From NCBI RefSeq assembly GCF_014643535.1, contig NZ_BMJQ01000010.1:62001-126000 (forward strand): a stretch of DNA of 64,000 bases. The letters are read 5' to 3'. Both the position numbers and the translations under genes were made by a program. Positions 47,147 through 56,133 of this stretch are shown here, piece by piece (positions within the stretch are counted from its first letter, which is position 1; every line of letters starts with the position of its first letter). The DNA is from Aliidongia dinghuensis. Its GTDB lineage: Bacteria > Pseudomonadota > Alphaproteobacteria > ATCC43930 > CGMCC-115725. Under the pieces are notes generated by a model that had not been told where the DNA came from, did not search any database, and saw nothing but the letters and a program-made list of their open reading frames with translations.

Positions 47147-47793
47147 GGTTCCTCCTTGGCGCGGCCGGTGATCATCGGCGGCAGCGTCTTCGGCACCAGC
47201 AGCACCAGCGCCAGATGCACGGCGACGAAGCCCGTGATCCCTGCCATCGCGACGAAATGCACCCGCCGCGTCACCTCGAAGCCGCCCAAGAGCCAGGAGA
47301 GCCACCGGAGCTGCACCGGCTTCCAAAGCGCCAGGCCCGAGGTGACCGCAAGCACGCCCGCCAGCAGGACCAGCGCATAGAGCAGCCGCTGTACGGCGTT
47401 GTAGTGCCCGAGCCGATGCGCGAGCCGGAAGGTCAGCGCCGCCTTGAGATCGGCCGAGACCGAGGCCAAGGTGAGCGGCAGGAAATGGCGGCGAAAATGG
47501 CCGCTCGCGAGGCCGTAGACCCCATAGAGCAAGCCGTTGCCGACCAGGAGCCACATCGCCGCCAGGTGCCAGGCAATGGCGCCGCCAAGCCAGCCGCCGA
47601 GCGTCGCCCAGCGGGGAAAGGCGAACGGGAACAGCGGCGATGCGTCATAGATCTGCCAGCCGCTCAGGATCATGCAGGTCATGGCGAAAGCGTTCACCCA
47701 ATGGGCGATCCGCACCGGCAGCGGGTGGATCCGGATTCGCCTCTTCGGCACCCGGTCGATGGAGGCGATGGCCATGGCTCGTGCCCTCGTCAC
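47143..47793 (-). CDS. Cytochrome b561-type membrane protein
   Basis: 216 residues. Four to five hydrophobic segments with His pairs typical of b561-like haem proteins: LPVRIAHWVNAFAMTCMILSG, IAWHLAAMWLLVG, and RRVHFVAMAGITGFVAVHLALVLL. Probably delivers quinol electrons to, or accepts them from, the molybdoenzyme encoded next. The first possible start is GTG 47793, overlapping the stop of the upstream gene as GTGA; ATG at 47775 (MAIASIDR) is also plausible. Confidence 0.87.
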   Translation of the reverse strand: MTRARAMAIASIDRVPKRRIRIHPLPVRIAHWVNAFAMTCMILSGWQIYDASPLFPFAFPRWATLGGWLGGAIAWHLAAMWLLVGNGLLYGVYGLASGHFRRHFLPLTLASVSADLKAALTFRLAHRLGHYNAVQRLLYALVLLAGVLAVTSGLALWKPVQLRWLSWLLGGFEVTRRVHFVAMAGITGFVAVHLALVLLVPKTLPPMITGRAKEEP

Positions 47794-48395
47794 ATTGGCG
47801 GCGTCAAGCCGTCCTTGCCGACATTGATCCGGTCGGCGCTCAGGCTGCCGTCGGCCGCCTTGGTGGCGGCGAGGATGACATGGGCGCCCGGCTTGACCTC
47901 GTCGGGCGTGCCGGGCTCGAAGGTCACGATCGGCACGTCGGCCGGCACGAGCACGGTCTTCTCACCACCCTGGTAGTTGATCGTGATCGTCCGGTCGTGA
48001 GTGCCGACGACGCTGCCGACCGTGCCGTTGGTCATGGTGCTGTTCGGCCCGAGATCGAACGGCCGGTGCCCGTCGCCCGTACCGCGCATCGACTCGGGGA
48101 AGACATGGACCTCGAGCGCCTTCAGCGTGCCGTCGGGCTGGGGGGCCGCGGCCGTGCCGACATAGCTGTTCGGCTTGATGGCGCCGATATCGATCTTGCT
48201 GACCTCGACCACCTTGGCATCGGCCGCAAGCGTCACGGTCAGCTTCTGGCCGTTGCGGGCGGTGATATGCAGCACGCGGCCTTCGACCTGGTCGATCGTG
48301 CCACGCACCCGGGCGGGTGCGCTGTCGGCGGCCCATGCCGTGCCGAGCGACGCAATGAGCCCCAAAGCTGCGACTGCCGATACCCGAACTATCAT
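47790..48395 (-). CDS. Secreted DUF5666-like repeat protein
   Basis: 201 residues with a signal peptide (MIVRVSAVAALGLIASLGTAWA). The mature part has β-rich repeats of the form RVRGTIDQVEGRVLHITARNGQKLTVTL and SVVGTHDRTITINYQGG, like DUF5666 domains. It is first of three overlapping genes with the cytochrome b and molybdoenzyme, so it may be an accessory or periplasmic partner of that redox pair. Function unknown. Confidence 0.78.
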   Translation of the reverse strand: MIVRVSAVAALGLIASLGTAWAADSAPARVRGTIDQVEGRVLHITARNGQKLTVTLAADAKVVEVSKIDIGAIKPNSYVGTAAAPQPDGTLKALEVHVFPESMRGTGDGHRPFDLGPNSTMTNGTVGSVVGTHDRTITINYQGGEKTVLVPADVPIVTFEPGTPDEVKPGAHVILAATKAADGSLSADRINVGKDGLTPPM

Positions 48396-48508
48396 GATAC
48401 CCGCCCCTCTGGTTGCTGACGCGGCTTCTCCTAGTGCGTTGGATACGCGCCAGGCCAGAGGGGATGCGGTCGCAGGATGATCACTTCCGCGTGATCGGGT
48501 TGGGGTGA

Positions 48509-49570
48509 TCAGGGGGCGATCCCGCGCTTCGCGCGGAGCGTGGTCGCCGCGAGCGCGAACAGATCGAACAGCACCTGCGCACCGATCTGGGCGGTGTTGC
48601 TGGTCGCGTCATACTGCGGTGCCACCTCGACCACGTCGCCGCCAACGACGTCGATGCCGTTCAGGCCCCGGATGAGCGCCAGCACCTCGCGGGGCGTGAG
48701 GCCGCCGACCTCGGGCGTGCCGGTACCGGGCGCGAAGCCCGGATCGATGCTGTCGATGTCGAAGCTGACATAGACCGGGCCGTCGCCCACAACCTGGCAG
48801 GCGCGCGCGATCACGGCCTCGATGCCGAGCACCGGCACCTCCTCCGCATGGATCACGGCCATGCCGGAATCATAGGAGAATTCCCAGAGATATTCGCCGC
48901 TGCCGCGGATGCCGATCTGGATCGTGCGTTCCGGGTCGAGCACGCCGTCGAGCACTGCCTGGCGGAACGGGCCGCCGTGGTGGAATTTCGAGCCCTCATA
49001 GGCGCCGCCCGTGTCGCAATGGGCGTCGATATGCACGAGGCCCAGCGGCCGCTCGGCGCCGAGCGCCTTCAGGATCGAATAGGTGATCGAATGGTCGCCG
49101 CCGACCGACAGCGGCACGACGCCAGCCGCCGCGACACGGCTGTAGAACTGGAAGATGTCCTCGTGGCTGTCCTCGAGGCTGAAGCGGCTGCGGAACGGCA
49201 CGTCGCCCACGTCCGCAACCTTGAGCCCCGCCGCCGGCATCATGCGCAGCGCATGCTCGTAAGGCCCGATCCGCTCGATCTGGCGCACGGCGCGTGGGCC
49301 GAGGCGCGAGCCTGCCCGGTTGGTGACGCCCAGGTCCATCGGCACGCCGATGAGCGCCACGTCGAGCCCGCCGAAATCGGCCTGGTTCTGCGCGTCCGGC
49401 GCGAACGGCGCGTCGAGGAAGGTCGCAACGCCGGCAAACGGCATGCGGCGCTTGTCGCCGTCCTTGAACTGCGACTGTGCGACCTTGCGGAATTCCGGAT
49501 CGTAGATGTCGCCGCCCTTGTTGTCGGTATAGCGCGCGCGAAGGGCTGAGAGCTTCGCCTGGTCGACCAT
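48509..49570 (-). CDS. Agmatinase/ureohydrolase family enzyme
   Basis: 353 residues of the arginase/agmatinase superfamily, which hydrolyses guanidino compounds to urea and an amine with two Mn ions. Metal motifs: GGDHS, DAHCD and SFDIDSIDP. Also RLGPRAVRQIE and GTPEVGGLTPREVL. It may be agmatinase, guanidinobutyrase or a relative; substrate specificity cannot be read here. It is the last gene of the nine-gene operon running from 57566, and its position suggests it removes the guanidino group of a product made by the lyase. ATG 49570. Confidence 0.9.
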   Translation of the reverse strand: MVDQAKLSALRARYTDNKGGDIYDPEFRKVAQSQFKDGDKRRMPFAGVATFLDAPFAPDAQNQADFGGLDVALIGVPMDLGVTNRAGSRLGPRAVRQIERIGPYEHALRMMPAAGLKVADVGDVPFRSRFSLEDSHEDIFQFYSRVAAAGVVPLSVGGDHSITYSILKALGAERPLGLVHIDAHCDTGGAYEGSKFHHGGPFRQAVLDGVLDPERTIQIGIRGSGEYLWEFSYDSGMAVIHAEEVPVLGIEAVIARACQVVGDGPVYVSFDIDSIDPGFAPGTGTPEVGGLTPREVLALIRGLNGIDVVGGDVVEVAPQYDATSNTAQIGAQVLFDLFALAATTLRAKRGIAP

Positions 49571-49590
49571 GATGATGTTCCTCTCTGGAC

Positions 49591-50427
49591 TTAAGGCAGG
49601 GGCGCGCCGTTGAGCGTGATCTGGCGCGCGGCGCTCGCCTCGAGATGCCACTTGGCAATGATCTTGGCATAGGTGCCGTCGGCCATGAGCTTCTTCAGTG
49701 CCGCCAGCACCGCGTCGCGCAGGGCCGCATCCTGCTTGGTGAAGGCGATGCCTTGGCTGACACTGGTAAACGGCGTCCCCAGCGGCTGATAGGTGTTGGG
49801 CTCGAGCGTCATCGCATAGGGGATGGTCTCGCTGCCCTGGACCGCCGCGTCGAGGCGCCGCTGCTTCAGCTGCAGCCGCGCGCTTGCCGTGTCCTCGGTG
49901 CCGACCACCTGGATCGCCGGCTTGCCGGCGGCCTCGCAGTTCGCCTTGCTCCATTCCTCGATCGACTTCGGGAACGAGGTGCTGCGGCTGCTGCCGACGG
50001 CCTTGCCGCAGAGATCGGTTGGCACCTTGAACTCGCCTGCCCGCTCGGCCAGCACGAAGAATTGCGCGCCGGAATTCAAGTAGTCGATGAAATCGGCGCT
50101 CTCGCGCCGCTCCGGCCGGTCGCTGAGGCCGCTCAAGATCAGGTCTGCACGGCCGGTCGCGAGCGACGGCAGGAGCTGCTCGAAGGCGGATTCCTGCCAG
50201 TCGAACTTGACGCCCAGCTCCTTGGCAAGCGCCTCGCCCAGGTCGACGTCGAAGCCGGTGAGCGTGCCCGACTGCGGGTCCTTGAACTCCATGGGCGGAT
50301 AGATCGCGTTGACCGCGACCTTGATCGTCTTCGCCTGGGCGATCCGGTCCGGCAGCCCCGCGGCCTGGGCGGCTGCGGCAAGGGTTGCGGCGGCGGCCAG
50401 CGCAAGGACGGGCAGTTTCCAGCTCAT
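49591..50427 (-). CDS. Polar amino acid ABC transporter substrate-binding protein (second copy)
   Basis: 278 residues. Signal peptide to about residue 22, then the family-3 binding protein pattern IKVAVNAIYPPMEFKDPQSG, LTGFDVDLGEALAKELGVKFDWQESAFEQLLPSL and RADLILSGLSDRPER. It is clearly paralogous to the product of 53584-54408 (same blocks throughout, including WQESAFE, SAxSRxTSFP and AIxVVGTE). Binds an amino acid or amino-acid-like ligand in the periplasm. No own permease, so it probably shares the one encoded upstream. ATG 50427. Confidence 0.9.
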   Translation of the reverse strand: MSWKLPVLALAAAATLAAAAQAAGLPDRIAQAKTIKVAVNAIYPPMEFKDPQSGTLTGFDVDLGEALAKELGVKFDWQESAFEQLLPSLATGRADLILSGLSDRPERRESADFIDYLNSGAQFFVLAERAGEFKVPTDLCGKAVGSSRSTSFPKSIEEWSKANCEAAGKPAIQVVGTEDTASARLQLKQRRLDAAVQGSETIPYAMTLEPNTYQPLGTPFTSVSQGIAFTKQDAALRDAVLAALKKLMADGTYAKIIAKWHLEASAARQITLNGAPLP

Positions 50428-50464
50428 GGATCGAAGCTCCCCCAGAGATTCCAACAAGACGGTT

Positions 50465-51838
50465 TCAGCACAAAGTCGGGCCGGTTTCGCCCGTGCCGGC
50501 GAGCAGCGGCAGCAGCGCGCGGGCGTCGGCCAGCCAGTCGAGCCCGAGCACCGCGTCCGCCAAACCCTCCACCCGATCCGCCGGCAGCACCAGGCCGGCG
50601 AGCGAGCGGTATTTGGCAATGAGATCGGCATCGGAGATCGGGTTCGCCGGCGCGCCCAACGCCACCGGCACATGGCGCTCGGCCTGCGTCCCGTCGGCAA
50701 AGGCGAGCGTCACCACCGGCTCGTCCAGATCTGCCTGGGTCGGGTCGACTTCCAGCTCGATCCGTTCGAACGTCTCGACGATGCGCGGGTCGCAGCGCCG
50801 CTCCGCCCGATAGGCGTCGATGCCGGCGGCGCCATGGACCAGCCGGGCGGCGACCGCATAGGGCAGGCTCATCTGCGCCGAGGCAAGGCTCGCGAGATCC
50901 CGCCCGCCGCACATGTTCATGAGAAACTGGCTGAGGCGCACCCGGACACCGACGACCTTCCCGCCCGCGGCCCCTCGCTCGTCCAGCAGGGCCGAGACCG
51001 CGTCCACCGTCGAATGGGTGCCGCGGCAGGACGCATAGGGCTTGATCGAGCAGCGCATGATCTTCCACGGCTCGCCGAAGCCGGCGGTAAGCAGCGCCGG
51101 CTCGGCCGTCGTGGGCGCGAAGGTCTTCAAGAAGCCGCCCCAGACGTCGGCGAAGATCGAGCGCGGGCCGGACACGCCCTGGCCGGCGAGCAGCGCCGCG
51201 AGCAGCCCGCCCTCCGCCGCGCGGCCCGCATGAAGCCGCTTGGTCTGCGCCGATTCATGGACGAAGCCCCAGAGCCCACCGGCGAAGCTCGCCGCATGGC
51301 CCAGCGCCGCCGCGGTCTGGTCCGCGTCGAGGCCGAGGATGCGTGCCGCCGCGGCCGCCGCGCCGAACACGCCGCAGGTCGCGGTCGAATGCCAGCCGGC
51401 GCCATTGTGCGCGGCATAGCCGCCGCACGCCTCGAGCACCCGCCGCGCCACGTCGTAGCCGACCGCGACCGTGGCCAGGAGATCGGCGCCCGAGACGGCG
51501 CGATCGTTGAGCGCCAGCGCCGCCATGACGGCCGGCAGCACGACCGCGCCGGAATGGTCGCAGCCGCCGGAATCGTCGAGCTCGAGCGCATGGGCCGCAA
51601 TGCCGTTGACGAGCGCCGCGTCGCGCGCGCCGAGCCGTACGCCCGTGCCCCAGACCGGTGCCGCTTCGCCGCGATCGAGCACGGCCAATGTCCGCCGCGG
51701 CTCGTCGGCACGGGCACCGGCGAGCGTCGCGCCGAACGTGTCGAGGATATGGCGCTTGGTCTTCGCCACGACCGGTTCCGGCAAGGCGGCGAAAGTGACC
51801 TCATGGGCGAAGGCGCCCAGTTCCGCGGCGGCGCTCAT
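50465..51838 (-). CDS. MmgE/PrpD family protein
   Basis: 457 residues. LGAFAHEVTFAALPEPVVAKTKRHILDTFG at the start, then GTGVRLGARDAALVNGIAAHALELDDSG and KPYASCRGTHSTVDAV. This fold includes 2-methylcitrate dehydratase, aconitate decarboxylase and iminodisuccinate epimerase. No propionate or citramalate genes surround it; an argH-like lyase and an amino acid importer do, favouring epimerase-like or dehydratase action on an N-substituted dicarboxylate. ATG 51838 overlaps the preceding gene (ATGA). Confidence 0.88.
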   Translation of the reverse strand: MSAAAELGAFAHEVTFAALPEPVVAKTKRHILDTFGATLAGARADEPRRTLAVLDRGEAAPVWGTGVRLGARDAALVNGIAAHALELDDSGGCDHSGAVVLPAVMAALALNDRAVSGADLLATVAVGYDVARRVLEACGGYAAHNGAGWHSTATCGVFGAAAAAARILGLDADQTAAALGHAASFAGGLWGFVHESAQTKRLHAGRAAEGGLLAALLAGQGVSGPRSIFADVWGGFLKTFAPTTAEPALLTAGFGEPWKIMRCSIKPYASCRGTHSTVDAVSALLDERGAAGGKVVGVRVRLSQFLMNMCGGRDLASLASAQMSLPYAVAARLVHGAAGIDAYRAERRCDPRIVETFERIELEVDPTQADLDEPVVTLAFADGTQAERHVPVALGAPANPISDADLIAKYRSLAGLVLPADRVEGLADAVLGLDWLADARALLPLLAGTGETGPTLC

Positions 51839-52731
51839 GACGGCAGCTCCGCGATGTGGCGCGCGAAGATTTCGACCGGATGGCCGGGCGCGTTCGGCGG
51901 CTGCGTCCCGGCCCACCAGTCGGCGACTTCGCGTCCGGTCGTGAACCAGTTGTCGGACTGGCCGCGCAGCTCGCCCAGCAGCTCATCGAGCAAGGCTATC
52001 CGCCCCGTGGTGCCGATCATCTCGGGATGCAGGCGCAGGAGGTAGCAGAGACCGTAGCGCCGGAAGCCGGCAAAGTCCTGCCGCCAATTGTCGAGCACGT
52101 CCCGATAGCTCGCGATGCGCGACTGGCCCGGCGGCACTGGCGGATAGAGGTTGAAGGCGAAATAGGGCTCGTCCTCCAGCTCATAATGCAGCGGCAGCTC
52201 GACGAGGCGCGGGGCTGCGAGCGGCTCGTGGAAATACGGCAGGTCGTCGCCGCGCCAGGACGAGGACCAGCGGATGCCGGCCGCCCGGAGCGTATCGGCG
52301 AAGCCCGGCGCCCAGTTGCCGGACGCGGAGCGGAAGCCCACCGGCGCCTCGCCGACCGCTTCCGCCACCGCGCCGTGGCCGCGCCGGAACGCCTCCTGCT
52401 GCTGGGCGAGGTCGAGCTTGTCGAAGATCTCGCAGCGATAGCCGTTGCTGGCGAGCTCATGGCCCGCGGCGTGGATCTGGCCGACAAGGCCGCGATGCTC
52501 CTCGGCGACGCGGCCGGGCACGAACCAGCTCGCCCGCACCTGGTGCTTATCCAGTACATCCAGCACCCGGTCGACGCCGCGCCGGGCGCCGTAGCGCCAG
52601 ACCGACAGCGTCTTCTCGCGCCCCTCGGTCGAGGGTTCGCGCGCGACGATGTCATGAATGTCGTTGAAGTCGATGGTGACGACGACGGCCATGCGGGCGC
52701 CGCCGGGCCAGCGCGGGGTCTCGATGCTCAT
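51835..52731 (-). CDS. Polysaccharide-deacetylase-fold protein lacking the metal His pair
   Basis: 298 residues, NodB/PuuE-like fold: GARMAVVVTIDFND, then VRASWFVPGRVAEE and GFRSASGNWAPGF. At the metal-binding motif (usually HGxxH) it reads ASNGYRCEIFD, so both His ligands are replaced (Asn and Cys). It may act without metal, as reported for PuuE-type allantoinases, or be a non-catalytic partner of the adjacent paralogue. Relatives hydrolyse cyclic amides and imides rather than sugars. ATG 52731 overlaps its paralogue upstream, and its stop overlaps the MmgE/PrpD start. Confidence 0.87.
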   Translation of the reverse strand: MSIETPRWPGGARMAVVVTIDFNDIHDIVAREPSTEGREKTLSVWRYGARRGVDRVLDVLDKHQVRASWFVPGRVAEEHRGLVGQIHAAGHELASNGYRCEIFDKLDLAQQQEAFRRGHGAVAEAVGEAPVGFRSASGNWAPGFADTLRAAGIRWSSSWRGDDLPYFHEPLAAPRLVELPLHYELEDEPYFAFNLYPPVPPGQSRIASYRDVLDNWRQDFAGFRRYGLCYLLRLHPEMIGTTGRIALLDELLGELRGQSDNWFTTGREVADWWAGTQPPNAPGHPVEIFARHIAELPS

Positions 52732-53597
52732 GGGTGCCCCTCCGCGAGCCACCAGTCGGCGACCTCCCGGCAGCGGGCGAACCAGACGCCGTCCGCCGCG
52801 CGCATGTGCTCGAACAGCCGTTCGAGCAGCAGCAGCCGGCCGGGCTTGGCCGAGACCTTGGGATGGAACAGCGTGGTGAGGCAGAGCCCGTCGCGGTGCG
52901 TGCCGTCGAACTCGCGCCGCCAATTGTCGAAGGTCGCGGCATAGCTCGCGATCCGGTCGAGCCCGGCCGGGAAGTTCGGATTGCGCTGATAGGCGAGCGA
53001 GGCGTAGTCGTCGAGCTCCCAGCGGCCGGGGATCTCGACGAGCGGACGCTCGCGGCCCGGAATGTCGATCAGGTAGGGCCGGTCGTCGCCGCGCATGGAG
53101 CTCGAATAGACGACGCCCGCCTCAGCCAGGATCTGCGCCGTCTCCGGCGCCCAGTCGCCGGACGGCGTGCGAAATCCCACCGGCACGACGCCCAGGTGGT
53201 TTTCGAAGATCTGGCGCGAGCGCGCCATGACCCGCCGCTGGTCGTCCGCGCTCAGCTGCCAGAACGCCTCATGTTCGTAGCCGTGATAGGCCACCTCGTG
53301 CCCGTCGGCCACGATCGCCCGGCAGCGCTCGGGCCAGGTCTCGACGACCCAGCCCGGCACGAAGAAGGTCGCGGGCAGCCCCTGCTCGCGCAGCAGGTCG
53401 AGCAGGCGCGGCAGCGCCCGCCACACGTCGTAGGCGCCGAGCGTGAAGAACGACGGGTTGCGCCAGATCGAGCCGTCGATGAGCGCGTTGCCCGTCGGGC
53501 CGTCCAGGTCGAAGGCGAGCGCGACGGCGCATCGCGCCCCGCCCGGCCAGCGGACGGGGGCGTCTACGGTCGTGGACCTGTCGCTACTTGCCGGCAT
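52728..53597 (-). CDS. Polysaccharide-deacetylase-fold protein (PuuE/cyclic imidase-like)
   Basis: 289 residues, same fold as its downstream neighbour but with the metal pair kept: GHEVAYHGYEHEAFW. Other blocks: GARCAVALAFDLDGPTGN, LPATFFVPGWVVET and GFRTPSGDWAPET. The FDLDGPT start differs from the TFDDGP of sugar deacetylases and fits PuuE-like cyclic-amide hydrolases. ATG 53597 lies inside the end of the binding protein gene (14-base overlap). With its paralogue it forms a tandem duplication. Confidence 0.88.
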   Translation of the reverse strand: MPASSDRSTTVDAPVRWPGGARCAVALAFDLDGPTGNALIDGSIWRNPSFFTLGAYDVWRALPRLLDLLREQGLPATFFVPGWVVETWPERCRAIVADGHEVAYHGYEHEAFWQLSADDQRRVMARSRQIFENHLGVVPVGFRTPSGDWAPETAQILAEAGVVYSSSMRGDDRPYLIDIPGRERPLVEIPGRWELDDYASLAYQRNPNFPAGLDRIASYAATFDNWRREFDGTHRDGLCLTTLFHPKVSAKPGRLLLLERLFEHMRAADGVWFARCREVADWWLAEGHP

Positions 53598-54408
53598 TGA
53601 TCGTCGCCTTGGCGACGGCGATGTCGCCGAGCTGCCACTTGGCGAGGATCTTCTGGTAGGTGCCGTCGGTGATGACCTGGTCGAGCGCCGCCGCGACCGC
53701 GTCCTGCAGCGGCTTGTCGGCCTTGGCGATGCCGATGCCGGTGAACTGCGCCGCGATCGCCTGGCCGATCGGTGCATAGGCGCCCGGCTCCTGGCTCATC
53801 ATGTAGGGGATCGTCTCGTTGCCCTGCATGGCCGCGTCGACCCGGCCCTGGCGCAACTGGGTGCGCGCGTCGGCCGAGCCTTCGGTGCCGACCACCTCGA
53901 TCGCGGGCTTGCCGGCCGGCTTGCAGTGGGCGTCGCTCCACGCCGCGATCTCGGTCGGGAACGAGGTGCGCCGGCTGGTGCCGACCTTCTTGCCGCACAG
54001 TGCCACCATGTCCTTGAACTCGGCCGCATGCTCGGCGGTCGTGTAGAACTGCGGTCCCGACTTCACATAGTCGACGAAGGTCACCTGGTCCTGCCGGCTC
54101 GCGAGGTCGGTCATGCCAGACATGATGAGGTCGACCCGGCCGGTCGAAAGCGCGCTGATCATCTCGGCGAAGGCGGACTCCTGCCACTTCGCCTTGACGC
54201 CGAGCTTGGCGGCGATCGCCTCGCCCAGCTCGATATCGACGCCCGAAAGCTTGTCAGTCGCCGGGTCCTTGAACTCGAACGGCGGGTAGTTCGGCACGTT
54301 GGCGAACACGATTTCGCCCTTCGCCTTGATCGCGGCCGGCAGTTCCGCCGCCGGGGCGGTCGAGGCGACGAGCAGGGCCAGAACGGGCAGCGCGTAAGAT
54401 GCTTTCAT
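53584..54408 (-). CDS. Polar amino acid ABC transporter substrate-binding protein
   Basis: 274 residues, signal peptide MKASYALPVLALLVASTAPAAEL. Family-3 pattern IVFANVPNYPPFEFKDPATD, LSGVDIELGEAIAAKLGVKAKWQESAFAEMISAL, GRVDLIMSGMTDLASRQ. Together with the ATPase and permease upstream it makes a complete importer. A stem-loop (54427-54446) precedes it, as often seen before highly expressed binding proteins. Paralogue at 49591-50427. Confidence 0.93.
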   Translation of the reverse strand: MKASYALPVLALLVASTAPAAELPAAIKAKGEIVFANVPNYPPFEFKDPATDKLSGVDIELGEAIAAKLGVKAKWQESAFAEMISALSTGRVDLIMSGMTDLASRQDQVTFVDYVKSGPQFYTTAEHAAEFKDMVALCGKKVGTSRRTSFPTEIAAWSDAHCKPAGKPAIEVVGTEGSADARTQLRQGRVDAAMQGNETIPYMMSQEPGAYAPIGQAIAAQFTGIGIAKADKPLQDAVAAALDQVITDGTYQKILAKWQLGDIAVAKATINAGK

Positions 54409-54426
54409 CGGAAACTCCGCGAGGTT

Positions 54427-54446
54427 CGAGGGTAAAGCAACCCTCG
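54427..54446 (-). promoter_or_regulatory. Stem-loop ahead of the binding-protein gene
   Basis: CGAGGGT-AAAGCA-ACCCTCG (plus-strand reading) is a 7-bp perfect inverted repeat in the only sizeable gap (76 bases) between the transporter genes of this operon, 18 bases before the binding-protein start. It may stabilise the downstream mRNA or act as a partial terminator to set subunit ratios. Inference. Confidence 0.5.
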
Positions 54447-54484
54447 CCCGCGGCAGCGGGAGAGGGCCTTATGAAGCATGACGG

Positions 54485-55264
54485 TCACGCGATCACCGCC
54501 GAGATGAAGTCGGCGGTCCGCTGGTTCGTGGGGCGCGACAGGATCTCGGACGGCGGGCCGCTCTCGACGATCCGGCCGGCATCCATGAACACGACGCGGC
54601 TCGCCACCTCGCGGGCGAAGCCCAGCTCGTGGGTGACGACGATCATGGTCATGCCGGTCTTGGCGAGGTCGCGCATGACCGCCAGCACCTCGCCGACCAG
54701 CTCCGGGTCGAGTGCGGAGGTCGGCTCGTCGAACAGCATGAGCTTCGGCTTCATGGCAAGCGCGCGGGCGATCGCGACGCGCTGCTGCTGGCCACCCGAG
54801 AGCTCGACCGGGAAGGCGTCGGCCTTGTGGGCCAAGCCCACCCGCGTGAGCAGCCCCCGCGCCTCTTCGACCGCCTCAGCCTTGGGTCGCTTCAGCACCT
54901 GGACCGGTCCCTCGATGACATTCTCGAGCGCGGTCAGGTGCGGGAACAGGTTGAAGCGCTGGAACACCATGCCGGTGACGAGGCGCTGGCGCGCGATCTC
55001 GGCGTCGGTGAGCTCATAGAGCTTGTTGCCGACGCGCCGGTAGCCCACCAGCTCGTCGTCGACCCAGAGCGCCCCGTCGGTCACGGTCTCGAGCTGGTTG
55101 ATGCAGCGCAAGAACGTGCTCTTGCCCGAGCCGGACGGGCCGATGATGCACAGCACCTCGCCGCGCGCCACGTCGAGTGTCACGTCCGTCAGCGCCTGGA
55201 ACTGGCCGAAGCGCTTGCCGAGGCCGACGGCGCGGACGATGGCGTTCGTCCCTGGGGCGTTCAT
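54485..55264 (-). CDS. Polar amino acid ABC transporter ATPase
   Basis: 259 residues. Walker [29 protein letters not shown], signature [16 protein letters not shown], Walker [15 protein letters not shown], and [25 protein letters not shown]: the GlnQ/HisP class. ATG 55264 overlaps the permease stop (ATGA). The open frame to 56053 is a shadow of the permease. Confidence 0.95.
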   Translation of the reverse strand: MNAPGTNAIVRAVGLGKRFGQFQALTDVTLDVARGEVLCIIGPSGSGKSTFLRCINQLETVTDGALWVDDELVGYRRVGNKLYELTDAEIARQRLVTGMVFQRFNLFPHLTALENVIEGPVQVLKRPKAEAVEEARGLLTRVGLAHKADAFPVELSGGQQQRVAIARALAMKPKLMLFDEPTSALDPELVGEVLAVMRDLAKTGMTMIVVTHELGFAREVASRVVFMDAGRIVESGPPSEILSRPTNQRTADFISAVIA

Positions 55265-56133
55265 TGCCGTCCCGCCCGGCGGCCGGCGCCGCGCGCGAAA
55301 TAGGCCTCGATCCGGCCCTGGCCCAAGGACAGGATCCCGACCACGACCAGGTACCAGATGCCGGCCACGATCAAGAGCTCGATGACCCGGGCGTTGGCGT
55401 AATAGATGTTCTCGGCATTGTGCAGGATCTCGGCATATTGGATGACGCTCGCGAGCGAGGTCAGCTTCACCATGCCGATGAACTCGTTGCCGACCGGTGG
55501 CACGATCACGCGCATCGCCTGGGGCAGGATGATCCGGCGCAGCGCCAGCAGGCGCGGCATGCCGATCGCCTTCGCCGCCTCGTACTGGCCGATGTCGACC
55601 GACAGGAGCCCGGCGCGCACCACCTCCGACGTATAGGCGCCCTGGTTGATGCCGAGCCCGAGCAGCGCCGCCATGAACGGCGTCATGACGTCGACCGTGC
55701 GCGCCGAGAACAGGCCCGGAATGCCGATGGTCGGGAACACCAGCGCCAGGTTGAACCACAGCAGCAGCTGCAGGATCGCCGGCGTGCCGCGGAACAGCCA
55801 GATGTAGCCGACCGCGACCGCGCGCAGCACCGGGTTGGTCGACATGCGCATGATCGCGACCAGCACGCCAAGCCCGATGCCGATCGCCATCGCCAGGATC
55901 GACATGAGGATGGTGTTGGCGAGCCCCCACAGGATCGACGGCACGGTCAGGAAGCGCCCGACGAACACCCATTCGATCTTGCCGTGGGCAAACGCGTCGA
56001 CGAGGAAGACGAGGAACGCGATGATCAGCGCCGCGCCGACATAGCGCCCCCAATAGCGCCGCGGCACATGCTGGAGATGGGCGATCTCGGCCGCGGCCGG
56101 GCCTTCCGCCGCCCCGCCGGTCGCGGTCAGCAT
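55261..56133 (-). CDS. Polar amino acid ABC transporter permease
   Basis: 290 residues, about five or six membrane segments: [47 protein letters not shown] and the EAA loop [30 protein letters not shown] longer than usual N-terminal cytoplasmic/periplasmic region precedes the core. ATG 56133 overlaps the end of the argH-like gene by seven bases. Confidence 0.93.
   Translation of the reverse strand: MLTATGGAAEGPAAAEIAHLQHVPRRYWGRYVGAALIIAFLVFLVDAFAHGKIEWVFVGRFLTVPSILWGLANTILMSILAMAIGIGLGVLVAIMRMSTNPVLRAVAVGYIWLFRGTPAILQLLLWFNLALVFPTIGIPGLFSARTVDVMTPFMAALLGLGINQGAYTSEVVRAGLLSVDIGQYEAAKAIGMPRLLALRRIILPQAMRVIVPPVGNEFIGMVKLTSLASVIQYAEILHNAENIYYANARVIELLIVAGIWYLVVVGILSLGQGRIEAYFARGAGRRAGRQ

Noticed and set aside
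51835..53597. Chitin/peptidoglycan deacetylases
   Set aside because: The TFDDGP motif is absent, one copy lacks the His pair, there is no export signal, and the operon is catabolic.
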